DNA from: Desulfobacteraceae bacterium
GTDB lineage: Bacteria > Desulfobacterota > Desulfobacteria > Desulfobacterales > Desulfosalsimonadaceae
DNA: 64,000 nt
Reading direction: 5' to 3'
NCBI GenBank assembly: GCA_011390465.1
Contig: JAABSH010000007.1
Location: 1 to 64,000 of the forward strand
Part shown: positions 46,575-54,440 of the stretch, one piece after another
Layout of the letters: the number at the start of each line of letters is the position of its first letter
How positions within the stretch are numbered: the first letter of the stretch is position 1
Translations under genes and position numbers: made by a program
Notes under the pieces: generated by a model
The model's database searches: none
The model's input: only the letters and a program-made list of their open reading frames with translations
What the model was told of the DNA's origin: nothing

Positions 46575-47025
46575 TGGCCAGTCTCCGATCCAAAACTTTT
46601 TCCATAATAATGACAGCCAATTTCTCAGATTCCGCTTTGATATCCTGGCTGGCTTTTGAGATTTGGCGGTCAATAAATTGCTGGCTTTCTTTTTTTATGG
46701 CCGCAATTTCTTCCCGGGATGTCTCAAGAATCTCCTTGGCCTGGGCAGCGCCTTCTTTCTCCAGCTTCTCTTTTTCCTGGTTGGCTGTTTCGATGGCCGT
46801 CATTTCCTGAATTCTGACCTGTTCATTGATTGTCGCAAGTTCGGTTTCTGATTTTTCAATGTTCGCGGAAATCTCATTCAAGTGTTCTTCCCGTTCGACC
46901 ATGATATGGCTGAGGGGCCGGAACATGATCCGGTTGATCAGAAAAAGGAATATGAGAAACGAGACCAGCTGGACAATCAGCGTTTCATTAATTGATATCA
47001 GTGCAATGTTGCTGACAATATGCAT
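46567..47025 (-). CDS. atpF: ATP synthase F0 subunit b
   Basis: 152 residues. One membrane helix (LIVQLVSFLIFLFLINRIMF, about 16-35) with the Arg-x3-Arg cytoplasmic edge, then a coiled coil of about 115 residues (VEREEHLNEISANIEKSE onward) that forms the peripheral stalk. Similar in size to E. coli b (156). Two different b genes next to each other imply a heterodimeric b/b' stalk. Ends 8 bases inside the next gene. Confidence 0.93.
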   Translation of the reverse strand: MHIVSNIALISINETLIVQLVSFLIFLFLINRIMFRPLSHIMVEREEHLNEISANIEKSETELATINEQVRIQEMTAIETANQEKEKLEKEGAAQAKEILETSREEIAAIKKESQQFIDRQISKASQDIKAESEKLAVIIMEKVLDRRLANE

Positions 47026-47057
47026 CAGTCGTGTCCGTAATAATGATTATACTGAAA

Positions 47058-47306
47058 TTAAACAACAAACAGAAGAAGCAGCGCAATAACCAGCGCGTAA
47101 ATGCCTGTAGACTCTGAAACTGCCTGCCCTACCAGCATGGTCCGGGTCAAAAGACCGGCTTCCGCGGGATTGCGGCCGATGGCTTCGCACGCTTTTGCTG
47201 CGGCCAGACCTTCACCCACGCCCGGGCCGATGGCGCCCAGTCCCATTGATAATCCTGCTCCCAGAAACGCTGCCGCCTGAACAATGTGAATACCTTCAAT
47301 AGCCAT
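47058..47306 (-). CDS. atpE: ATP synthase subunit c, single hairpin, Na+-type
   Basis: 82 residues, two helices. The ion site matches the Na+ type: Glu32 (PGVGEG), Val63, Glu65, Ser66, Thr67 and Tyr70 (AVSESTGIYAL). Numbering equals that of Ilyobacter tartaricus c, with Glu for Gln at 32, as in the two-carboxylate c ring of Fusobacterium. The loop RNP is present. It follows, by 107 bases, a gene for a four-hairpin c protein, so the rotor ring may hold both kinds. Confidence 0.95.
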   Translation of the reverse strand: MAIEGIHIVQAAAFLGAGLSMGLGAIGPGVGEGLAAAKACEAIGRNPAEAGLLTRTMLVGQAVSESTGIYALVIALLLLFVV

Positions 47307-47414
47307 GGTTAAACCTCCAAATTGATAATGATGTGATCGTGATCAGTATTTTAAATTAACAATTGATGAATATTTTATCCAAAAAATAAAGTAGTTATTT
47401 CCGGCCGGTGCCGG

Positions 47415-48389
47415 TTACGCCACGAAAATAAGGATCAGTGAAATAACCAGCGCGTAAATGCCTGTAGATTCCGCCACCGCCTGGCCCACCAGCATGCTTC
47501 GGGTCAGAGTGGCCGTCCCTTCTTCATTGCGGGCGATCCATTTAACTGCACTCTGTCCCGCAAATCCTTCTCCAATCCCTGGACCGATGGCGCCGATACC
47601 CATGCATAGCCCCGCGCCCAAGAGAGCCATTGACGCGGCAATGGATTCAGCCGCCGGAAAGTTTTTGAAAATCAGAATACAGGCGATCAGTAACCCGTAA
47701 ATAGCCGTTGTCTCGGTGACTGCCATGCCAAGCAACATAACATTGGTAGTTCTCGTGGCGCCTGCCGGCTGCCGGGCAATGCCTTCACAGCCGGATTTCG
47801 CCACAAGTCCTTCTCCGATCCCGGAGCCGATGGCGCCCAGACCGGAAGCCAGGCCGGCGCCAAGGATCGCCGCCCAGGTGGGGGACACCGGCTTGCCGGT
47901 GAAGTCAATAAATAATAAAATCAAAGAGGTAACAAGGGCAAAAATGGCCGGACTTTGGGCAATGGCAGAACCCGCAAGCATAATCGTCGTGATCCGGTTT
48001 TTCATTTGCGGTTGTCTTTCAATGCCGATACATGCTTCAGCCGTGGGCAGTCCCGAACCAATCCCGGAACCAATGGCACCGAGTCCCATGCATAAGCCTG
48101 CCGCGAGGAAAGTAGCGATCAGCAGGGGTGAAGTATGGGAAAAATTGGAAAACAGGAGCAGCATGGCAATAATGAGCGCAAAAATCGATGCCGTTTCCGC
48201 GATGGCCTGACCTACCAGCATGGTTTTGAACAGGTCCCCTGATAATTGGGGATTTCGGGCGATCGCCTCATTTGCTTTTGAAGCCGTATATCCTTCACCA
48301 ATGGCCGCACCGATAGCGCCGAACCCCATTGCCATGCCGCCGCCCACAAAGGCGGCGACTTTCATCCAAACTTGAATATCATCCGTCAT
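47415..48389 (-). CDS. atpE: Fused four-hairpin ATP synthase subunit c
   Basis: 324 residues made of four c-type hairpins with a period of 80-81, giving eight helices. TM1 ion-site residues are Glu32, Ser112, Glu193 and Glu274; the TM2 carboxylate positions are Glu65, Gln145, Glu226 and Glu307. Hairpin 2 has thus lost both acidic residues (SGIGSGL; IAQSPAIFAL) and should bind no ion, while hairpins 1, 3 and 4 keep the Glu-Ser/Thr pattern of Na+-type rings. The loops keep an RNP or RQP-type polar turn in hairpins 1-3; in hairpin 4 it is RNE. Linkers of 6-11 residues join the hairpins. Acetobacterium woodii has a two-hairpin c1 with one lost carboxylate, and some archaea have longer fusions. 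The start lies 3 bases after atpB. Confidence 0.95.
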   Translation of the reverse strand: MTDDIQVWMKVAAFVGGGMAMGFGAIGAAIGEGYTASKANEAIARNPQLSGDLFKTMLVGQAIAETASIFALIIAMLLLFSNFSHTSPLLIATFLAAGLCMGLGAIGSGIGSGLPTAEACIGIERQPQMKNRITTIMLAGSAIAQSPAIFALVTSLILLFIDFTGKPVSPTWAAILGAGLASGLGAIGSGIGEGLVAKSGCEGIARQPAGATRTTNVMLLGMAVTETTAIYGLLIACILIFKNFPAAESIAASMALLGAGLCMGIGAIGPGIGEGFAGQSAVKWIARNEEGTATLTRSMLVGQAVAESTGIYALVISLILIFVA

Positions 48390-48392
48390 GAT

Positions 48393-49067
48393 TTATTTTA
48401 CCTGTACCGCGATATAAACAATCGTAAGCATTGTGAAAACAAAAGCCTGAATGGCGCCCACAAAAATGGTAAAAAACGCATTCAGAAACGGTGGGAGCAA
48501 AATGCTGTAAACCAAATGCGACACCACCAGAATGATGATGGATCCGCCCATGATGTTGCCGAAAAGCCGGAAGGAGATGGAAACCACTTTTGCCAGTTCG
48601 CCGATGAGATTCAGCGGCATCATGAAAAAAATCGGCTCAAAATATTCTTTGATATATCCTTTGAATCCTTTTGCCCGGATCCCGGCATAATGGGCGATGG
48701 CAAATCCCATGAGCCCCATGCTGAGCGGCGTGTTCAGATCTTTGGTGGGTTCTTCCATAAACGGCAGCATGCCGCACCAGTTGGATGCCAGAAGAAACAT
48801 GAACAGGGCGCAGATCAGGGGGCCGTATTTTTTCCCGAGTTCTTCGTCCATGGCGTCTTCGGTGAGCCCATAGAGCTGATTGATGAAGAGTTCGCCCACC
48901 ACCTGCACCGTGCCGGGAATGATCCGTCGGCTTTTTGACGCCAGATAGCCGAACAGGAGGAGAAAGCCGAAAATCGCCCATGTCATGACAATGACTCCAA
49001 TGTTGAAGGTCATGTCATGGCCGAAAAACGGAACAATGAGTTGATTGATTCTGCCTAGTTCTTCCAT
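48393..49067 (-). CDS. atpB: ATP synthase F0 subunit a
   Basis: 224 residues with five to six membrane helices. The stator Arg essential for rotation is in VSISFRLFGNIMGGS, and the last helix contains GAIQAFVFTMLTIVYI with the conserved Gln. The loop EEPTKDLNTPLSMGLM matches bacterial a subunits. It forms the ion half-channels against the c ring. It overlaps the upstream atpI by 13 bases. Confidence 0.95.
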   Translation of the reverse strand: MEELGRINQLIVPFFGHDMTFNIGVIVMTWAIFGFLLLFGYLASKSRRIIPGTVQVVGELFINQLYGLTEDAMDEELGKKYGPLICALFMFLLASNWCGMLPFMEEPTKDLNTPLSMGLMGFAIAHYAGIRAKGFKGYIKEYFEPIFFMMPLNLIGELAKVVSISFRLFGNIMGGSIIILVVSHLVYSILLPPFLNAFFTIFVGAIQAFVFTMLTIVYIAVQVK

Positions 49068-49468
49068 AATAAGTTTTCAGTGCTATTTTTTTTTCGTGTT
49101 GAAAAATAAACCTGGCTGATGATGCCGTCTGCCAGGATGACCATCTGGATCATAAAGAGGCCGACTACCGTGCCCCAGAGGTTGAACTGAGAAAGTTTCA
49201 GGGATATGGCTATGGGAACGGCAAGCAGGCCGTAGCGGATGATAATCCACAGAAAAGAAAAAATCGTGGCCTTCTTTCGGGTCGTACCGATCCGTGACGG
49301 CAAGGATTCCGCCATGAGAATAAAATTGACAATACTGAAAATGGTTCCCAGGATCAGACCCTTGCCCACGGGCTTGAAACCGAGAACAAAAAGCCCGAGC
49401 CCGGCACCCAGAGCAAGAAGAATGGCCAGGGAACCGTATTTTTTCTGGATGTGTTTAATCTGTTCCAT
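49055..49468 (-). CDS. atpI: ATP synthase subunit I
   Basis: 137 residues with four predicted helices (SLAILLALGAGLGLFVLGF; GLILGTIFSIVNFILMA; and two more). AtpI-type proteins help assemble the c ring in several bacteria. Position (second in the F0 operon, directly before atpB), size and hydropathy support the call. Overlaps both neighbours by 13-14 bases, so translation is coupled. Confidence 0.85.
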   Translation of the reverse strand: MEQIKHIQKKYGSLAILLALGAGLGLFVLGFKPVGKGLILGTIFSIVNFILMAESLPSRIGTTRKKATIFSFLWIIIRYGLLAVPIAISLKLSQFNLWGTVVGLFMIQMVILADGIISQVYFSTRKKNSTENLLWKN

Positions 49469-49811
49469 TTGAACTGTCCTTTGACTTGTTCACTGGTGAC
49501 TTGTTGGCCTGCGGCCCATTGAGTGGCGGTTTGGTTGCCGGTCCATACGGGGGAACTGCTGGGTGGGCATCCTTTTCTTCATATATTTCCATAATCTGCC
49601 GGTAAGTCACCATTGCGCCGCCGATTACGCCCAGAAAAATAAAAATGGTTACAAAAATACCTCTGGTGCCAAGCCATTTGTCGATCTGAAAACCCACAAA
49701 AAAACAAAAACCAATACATCCGGCCATGGTCAGCCCCAGCTGCATGACGATCTGCGTATTTTCCGCCCAGGGCCGGTTTTTCTGATAATCAAAAATTTTT
49801 TTATTGTTCAT
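49455..49811 (-). CDS. AtpZ-like small membrane protein
   Basis: 118 residues, two helices (IVMQLGLTMAGCIGFCFFVG and GIFVTIFIFLGVIGGAMVTY) with GFQIDKWLGT between them, the usual pattern of AtpZ/AtpI-family proteins that open F-ATPase operons. The C-terminal 45 residues are polar and Pro/Lys-rich. First gene of the operon, with a promoter about 35-60 bases upstream. The ribosome site is weak. A role in assembly or in Mg2+/Ca2+ supply has been proposed for the family. Confidence 0.8.
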   Translation of the reverse strand: MNNKKIFDYQKNRPWAENTQIVMQLGLTMAGCIGFCFFVGFQIDKWLGTRGIFVTIFIFLGVIGGAMVTYRQIMEIYEEKDAHPAVPPYGPATKPPLNGPQANKSPVNKSKDSSNGTD

Positions 49812-49845
49812 CTCAAAATTTATATTAAATAGGATGAAAGAAGGT

Positions 49846-49875
49846 TTGATAGCAGATTCTGCTTTCCTGCGTCAA
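49846..49875 (-). promoter_or_regulatory. Candidate promoter of the F0 operon with internal palindrome
   Basis: On the minus strand TTGACG (49870-49875) and TATCAA (49846-49851) are 18 bases apart. The spacer holds AGCAGA-t-TCTGCT (49851-49863), a perfect 13-base palindrome that could be an operator. The rest of 49812-50079 is A+T-rich with no gene. Confidence 0.45.
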
Positions 49876-50079
49876 GGAATTCTTTAAAAAAATTTTTCCC
49901 TTTAAAATCAAGGAGTTTTTATTTGCAGTCACGGAAGGAGATATTTTTATTGCCAAAAACCTGAAAAGAAAATGCATGGGAAAGGGGAAGGCGAAAACCG
50001 TGTCTTGATTGGATGCCTTTCAGACATTTTGCCGGCCGGCGTACTGGCATGCGCTGGAAAATCCGGCATTAAAAACGCA

Positions 50080-51222
50080 TCAGGACCCCGTCAGCACCTG
50101 GGGGATGATCCGCTTGAGCTGGGTCTGCATGAAAAACCCGTTTCCTTCGGGCGCCATGAGGCCCACAAACCGGAAATTGCCCTGTTTGTAGACATCCGCG
50201 CTCATCATCATGATAACGGCTTTTCCGGTATGGATGGTAAAGCTGGTGCACCGGTCCAGGCCTTTCTGGTTGACGGTTTTGCTGCAACTGGCAAACAGGG
50301 TGTTTAATTCCTTGGCAAAATCCTTGATGTCGATGGATTCCGCGGCCACATCCGTGGCCAGTACATTGCCCGCGGGATTTAAAATCGCCAGGCCGAGATA
50401 GCCTTTGATGGTCCGCAGGATATTGACATGACGGGTCAGGGCGCTCTGGAGTTTGGAGGGGTTGCCGGCAGACGGCGCGGATGGCGGCGCGGCCTGCGAA
50501 ACCGGGGTCGGCTGTCCGGCGGCGTTGGGGCCGGGGGCAGGGCGGGGTTTGGGCTTTTCCTTCCATACGGCACCGGCGATTTCCATGAGTTTGGTGTTAA
50601 TTTTCTGGACGGCTCTGTTTTTGGGCAGGCTTGAAAAGGAAATGCCCACGCCTTCCCATTTTGCCATTTCCCTTGCGGCCTGGTCCCCGGTCAGGTTATT
50701 GTGCTGGGCGTCCAGCAGCACACCGGTGTCAAAATACATCAAGCCTTTTTTCCGGCCGCCGCTGGTGACTTCCATACAGCCGGTTTTTCGGCCCAGCACC
50801 AGCAGGGGCAAAAAATGTCTGAGGGTCATGCCTCGCATGGCCAGGCCCTCGTCCTTCAGGTTCAGCCCGACAAAAATGATGGAGGCCAGTGCCCCGAACT
50901 CAAAGGGTTTTTCAAGATAATACAGCATATCCCCATGCCCGCTGCGGTCTTTAAACCAGGGCCGGGGTTTACCCGGTTCCATCATCACCACACAGGGGGT
51001 GGCGGGATAATTCCGCGTCATGTACGCCAGCAGCTGGACCCCGTCAAGATCCGGCAGAATGAGATCCGTTATGAGAACCGTGATTTTTGTTTTTTTCAGG
51101 ATATCGACAGCGGTTTTTCCGCTCTGGGTGGTTAAGAGTTCAAAGTGATGCAGTTCTTTGAAACCCTTTTCAATTTTTTTCAGGTTTTCAGCATCTTTGT
51201 CGACAATAAGGACTTTATCCAT
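50080..51222 (-). CDS. Response regulator with DUF4388 and roadblock-like domain
   Basis: About 380 residues. A receiver domain (KVLIVDKDAENLKKIE; phospho-acceptor Asp in LITDLILPDLDGVQ) is followed by a DUF4388-like domain (GRKTGCMEVTSGGRKKGLMYF, GVLLDAQHNNLTGDQAA), a Pro/Ala-rich linker (about 235-265) and a C-terminal roadblock/LC7-like domain (GYLGLAILNPAGNVLATDVA). In myxobacteria and relatives these modules act with small GTPases such as MglA; no GTPase gene is adjacent. The ATG at 51222 (after GGTGAAAATA) is preferred over a GTG three codons upstream. No DNA-binding domain. Confidence 0.85.
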   Translation of the reverse strand: MDKVLIVDKDAENLKKIEKGFKELHHFELLTTQSGKTAVDILKKTKITVLITDLILPDLDGVQLLAYMTRNYPATPCVVMMEPGKPRPWFKDRSGHGDMLYYLEKPFEFGALASIIFVGLNLKDEGLAMRGMTLRHFLPLLVLGRKTGCMEVTSGGRKKGLMYFDTGVLLDAQHNNLTGDQAAREMAKWEGVGISFSSLPKNRAVQKINTKLMEIAGAVWKEKPKPRPAPGPNAAGQPTPVSQAAPPSAPSAGNPSKLQSALTRHVNILRTIKGYLGLAILNPAGNVLATDVAAESIDIKDFAKELNTLFASCSKTVNQKGLDRCTSFTIHTGKAVIMMMSADVYKQGNFRFVGLMAPEGNGFFMQTQLKRIIPQVLTGS

Positions 51223-51450
51223 TATTTTCACCGGTAATTATGAGTGTTTCAGGCGGATGCCTGGGAAACCGGGCGTGGTTCTCTGCCGGGATCGGCCATC
51301 GCAGCCTGCACCGAACGTGTAAGTATTTTGATAAGTTAGTTATTGCCGGTCTGTCAATAGAATTCTGGGGTAATGGCATGATATCTTGATAAAAACAGGT
51401 TTTACAAGGTTGCGGATGCCCTTTTTGATAATTTGTGATACGTAACTGGA

Positions 51451-53115
51451 ATGCTGATGAGAATCGTTTATATTTTTAGTTTCTGGTGCATTGCTCTGGC
51501 CGTTGCCGGCCAGGGGCCGGCATGGGCGGAAACGTTTAAAATTGCCAGCTACAATGTGGAAAATCTGTTTGACCTGAAAACGGATAAAACAGAATATCCG
51601 GATTACCAGCCCAACGGCAGGACCGGATGGACCCGGGCCATGCTTTCGGCAAAGCTTGCCAATATCACCCGGGTGATCAAAGATCTGGATGCCGATATTG
51701 TGGCGCTTCAGGAAATCGAAACCCGAACCGCCCTGGACCTGCTGCAGCAGTCCCTGGCCAATGCCGGCGCAGTCTATGAATATAGCGCCATTTCGCGTCA
51801 GCCGTCCGCTGCAGTGAAATGCGCGCTTTTGTCCCGGTTTCCGGTGACCGCGCAGGAATCCATTGCCGTTGGCAAAACAGACCGGGCCTCCGCCCGGCAT
51901 ATCCTGAAAGTGCGCTTAAAAATTGCGGACCGGCCCCTGATTGTTTACGTAAATCACTGGAAATCCAAGGCCGGCCCGGAAAGCCGGCGCATGGTCAGTG
52001 CTGAAACACTTGCCCGGGAAATCGAAAGCCTTGGCTGTGATACGGATTATGTGCTCACAGGTGATTTTAATTCCGATTACAACGAATATGAAACATTTCA
52101 GAAGATAGAGCGGTTAAATGACACCGGCGGCCGCACCGGGATCAATCATTTGCTGGGCACCACGGCAGAAGGCCGGCTGGTGGATGAATCGTTTCTGGCA
52201 GCTCAGAACGGGTGCGGGTTTTTGTATAATCTCTGGCTGGAAGTGCCGGCGTATCGGCGCTGGTCGGTTAATTTTTTCGGCCGGAAAAACAGCCCGGACA
52301 GCATCATTGTGCCCAAGGCCCTCTATGATGACAACGGCATTTCTTATGTGGATGATTCTTTTGACCGGTTTGATCCGGATTATCTGTTTGCGGAAAACCG
52401 GGTGTTTCGGTGGCAGCGGGCTGCCCGGAACGGAAAACCCGGGACCGGCCGGCATCTGGGACGCGGGTTTTCAGATCACTTGCCGGTGGTTGCAAAATTT
52501 TCCACGGCCCCGTTCCGCATTGCCGGGTCTTCAGCATCTGCCGCCTCCGGGCCTCCTGCAGTGGCGACCATTGCGGATTTGTACCGTTATGACCGCCATG
52601 ACAGGGATGCTTTTCCGGTGCGGCTTGAAAATGCCGTGGTCATTTACAGACACCGGGAAAATGCCGTGCTGAAACAGAGAAATGGCCGGGCCGTTTATGT
52701 TTACCGGGCCGCCCCGGACCTTGCCACGGGCAGGGTCTGCCATCTTACCGTGACAGCGGTGAACCGATTTTACGGAAATTTCGAAATTACCGGGCTTCGG
52801 GATATTCAGCCCGTGGATACGGTGCCGGATCTGTCGCCATTTTATCTGTCCGGTAATGGGTACGGTAAAGTTTCCGGCCGGGAAATTGATTTTTCCGCGC
52901 CGGAATTATGCAATGAGGTGATCTCTCAGGCCTCCGGCATTGTTGCCGATGGCTGGTTTTTCTATGGTGACAATCACAAAATCAGGATTTATTTTAAAGA
53001 TCCTGCCCGGGCGCCAAAAGATTTTTCCAGTATTGTGTTGCATCAAGTGCGGATCGGATACCATCATCATCCTGAAATTATAGTCGAAAAATTAGAACAG
53101 AGCAAAACGCGCTGA
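51451..53115 (+). CDS. Exported endonuclease/exonuclease/phosphatase-family protein
   Basis: 554 residues. A signal peptide (VYIFSFWCIALAVAGQGPAWA, cleaved near AWA-ET) precedes an EEP catalytic domain (about 28-355): Asn in IASYNVENLF, Glu in ALQEIETRT, His in YVNHWKSKA, Asp and Asn in TGDFNSDYN, and the Asp-His pair in SDHLPVVAKF. The C-terminal 190 residues (ATIADLYRYDRH onward) resemble the OB-fold region of secreted nucleases such as YhcR. Thus a secreted or periplasmic nuclease is likely, perhaps for phosphate or nucleotide scavenging; a phosphatase activity is the alternative. Single gene. Confidence 0.85.
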   Translation: MLMRIVYIFSFWCIALAVAGQGPAWAETFKIASYNVENLFDLKTDKTEYPDYQPNGRTGWTRAMLSAKLANITRVIKDLDADIVALQEIETRTALDLLQQSLANAGAVYEYSAISRQPSAAVKCALLSRFPVTAQESIAVGKTDRASARHILKVRLKIADRPLIVYVNHWKSKAGPESRRMVSAETLAREIESLGCDTDYVLTGDFNSDYNEYETFQKIERLNDTGGRTGINHLLGTTAEGRLVDESFLAAQNGCGFLYNLWLEVPAYRRWSVNFFGRKNSPDSIIVPKALYDDNGISYVDDSFDRFDPDYLFAENRVFRWQRAARNGKPGTGRHLGRGFSDHLPVVAKFSTAPFRIAGSSASAASGPPAVATIADLYRYDRHDRDAFPVRLENAVVIYRHRENAVLKQRNGRAVYVYRAAPDLATGRVCHLTVTAVNRFYGNFEITGLRDIQPVDTVPDLSPFYLSGNGYGKVSGREIDFSAPELCNEVISQASGIVADGWFFYGDNHKIRIYFKDPARAPKDFSSIVLHQVRIGYHHHPEIIVEKLEQSKTR

Positions 53116-53214
53116 TGCGCAGTCGCGGGTTTCTTTTTTCATGAAACCATGGTAGGCCCAATACCGGATTTTTATTTTGACCGGAATTTATTTTAACAGG
53201 ATAAGGATACCCTT

Positions 53215-53886
53215 TTGGCATTCAAAACCGCCTTTGCCCATCACCGGTACAAGCTCATCGCGGCCGCTGCTGCCCTCGTGCTGCTGTGTGCCGCGGGAAT
53301 CTGGGTTTTTATTGAATTTGACCTGTTTCACCGGATCATGGCGCTGATCAATGAAAAAACCCCGGCAGGCCTTTTTATTTCACTGATGGCGGTGCTGCCC
53401 CTGGTAGGGGCGCCCCTTAGCCTTTTTTTATTTTTTTTAGGGGTAAAATTCGGCCTGGCCAAAGGCTTGCTGCTGGTTTTGGTAATGATGCCGTTTCATC
53501 TGCTGGTGGCCTATTTTTTATCCTGGGCTGTGCGCCGGCCCCTGGTGAAGTATCTGGTGGGCCGCAAAAATTACCAGATTCCCGTGGTGCCGGAAAACAA
53601 GGCGTTTATTTTCAGTTTTTTGTTTCTCACGTTTCCGGTATTCCCCTATGTGGTGAAGCTTTACATGCTGCCCCTGGCCGGGGTGCCGTTCCGGTATTGT
53701 TTCTGGCTGAACTGGGGGGTGCAGGGAATTATGTGCATTCCCTTTGTTCTTTTGGGACGCTCTGCCGCGGACCTGAACCTGTGGCTGTTTGGTGCGGCCG
53801 CGGCCGCTTTTGCCGTGCTGTATCTGTTTCTTCGATGGGCCAAAACCCAGTACATGGCCCTGCAGGAAAACCCGAAAAAACCCTGA
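53215..53886 (+). CDS. TVP38/TMEM64-like membrane protein
   Basis: 223 residues, TTG start with AAGGATACCC upstream. About five membrane helices; the family core lies in GAPLSLFLFFLGVKFGLAKG and the re-entrant region with PVVPENKAFIFSFLFLTFPVFPY. The DedA/TVP38 superfamily includes lipid scramblases and transporters, and this member's substrate is unknown. It follows the EEP gene at 99 bases on the same strand and ends at a hairpin terminator. Confidence 0.75.
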   Translation: MAFKTAFAHHRYKLIAAAAALVLLCAAGIWVFIEFDLFHRIMALINEKTPAGLFISLMAVLPLVGAPLSLFLFFLGVKFGLAKGLLLVLVMMPFHLLVAYFLSWAVRRPLVKYLVGRKNYQIPVVPENKAFIFSFLFLTFPVFPYVVKLYMLPLAGVPFRYCFWLNWGVQGIMCIPFVLLGRSAADLNLWLFGAAAAAFAVLYLFLRWAKTQYMALQENPKKP

Positions 53887-53887
53887 C

Positions 53888-53924
53888 CTGCCGCTGTCTG
53901 CGGTATATGCGGCAGTCTCTTTTT
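53888..53924 (+). terminator. Rho-independent terminator after TVP38-like gene
   Basis: CTGCCGC (53888-53894) pairs with GCGGCAG (53909-53915) across 14 bases and is followed by TCTCTTTTT. It begins two bases after the stop codon. Confidence 0.8.
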
Positions 53925-54102
53925 AATCAGGTCAATTAATTGAATTTGAAGGGATTTAAATTTTATTTTCAAAAATTTTTATTTCAGGATTGACCCGGAT
54001 TTTTTTATGGCATATGCTCAAAAATTCATTGCCGGGGGAGGGATATCGGGGTCGGTATACCGGGGGCAGTATACCGGAGAAAACATAACAGGGTCAGTGT
54101 TT

Positions 54103-54228
54103 CACAACCGTCTGACCGTTGTGAGCGGGCCTTATGGCAACCCACTGTGTTGCCCAAAAAAACACAATAAATTTCACGTGAAAAATTATGACCATGTTAT
54201 TGACAAACAATTTTTTTTCATATTTAAT
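54103..54228 (+). promoter_or_regulatory. Candidate promoter and operator upstream of acs operon
   Basis: TTGACA (54200-54205) and TTTAAT (54223-54228) are 17 bases apart. About 80 bases upstream CACAACCGTC and GACCGTTGTG (54103-54123) form a near-perfect 21-base palindrome with one mismatch pair, a likely regulator site. GTATACC words recur at 54055-54075. If this promoter is used, the leader before acsD is about 210 bases and includes CGGGA-ata-TCCCG (54314-54326). No gene is supported in 53925-54440. Confidence 0.5.
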
Positions 54229-54440
54229 AGGAACCTTTTTATGAGCTAAACGTATTTTTTTTTACAGGCTCCTGAATGCATCGGAATTGCGGCAAAATCA
54301 CGGGCCCTTGACGCGGGAATATCCCGGAAACGGGTTTATATATAAGGTATATGTTTAATGTAAAGGATGCCGCCGGACAAGCGGGATCCACCAGGTTGAT
54401 ACGATATTAACCCTATTACTTAGATTAGGAGGATGTAACA

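Noticed and set aside
47415-48389. Possibility that the four-hairpin c gene is an assembly artefact
   Set aside because: The four hairpins differ clearly in sequence and linkers, the frame is unbroken and the inactive residues fall in one hairpin only; read data would settle it.
45963-51272. Near-identical 20-base stretch at the end of the b' gene (45963-45982) and before the roadblock regulator (51251-51270)
   Set aside because: A match of 19 in 20 bases between two places in 64 kb is within reach of chance, and no wider similarity surrounds it.
54007-54249. 80-codon frame in the acs upstream region
   Set aside because: It runs through the palindromes and the promoter, has no ribosome site and a composition unlike coding DNA.
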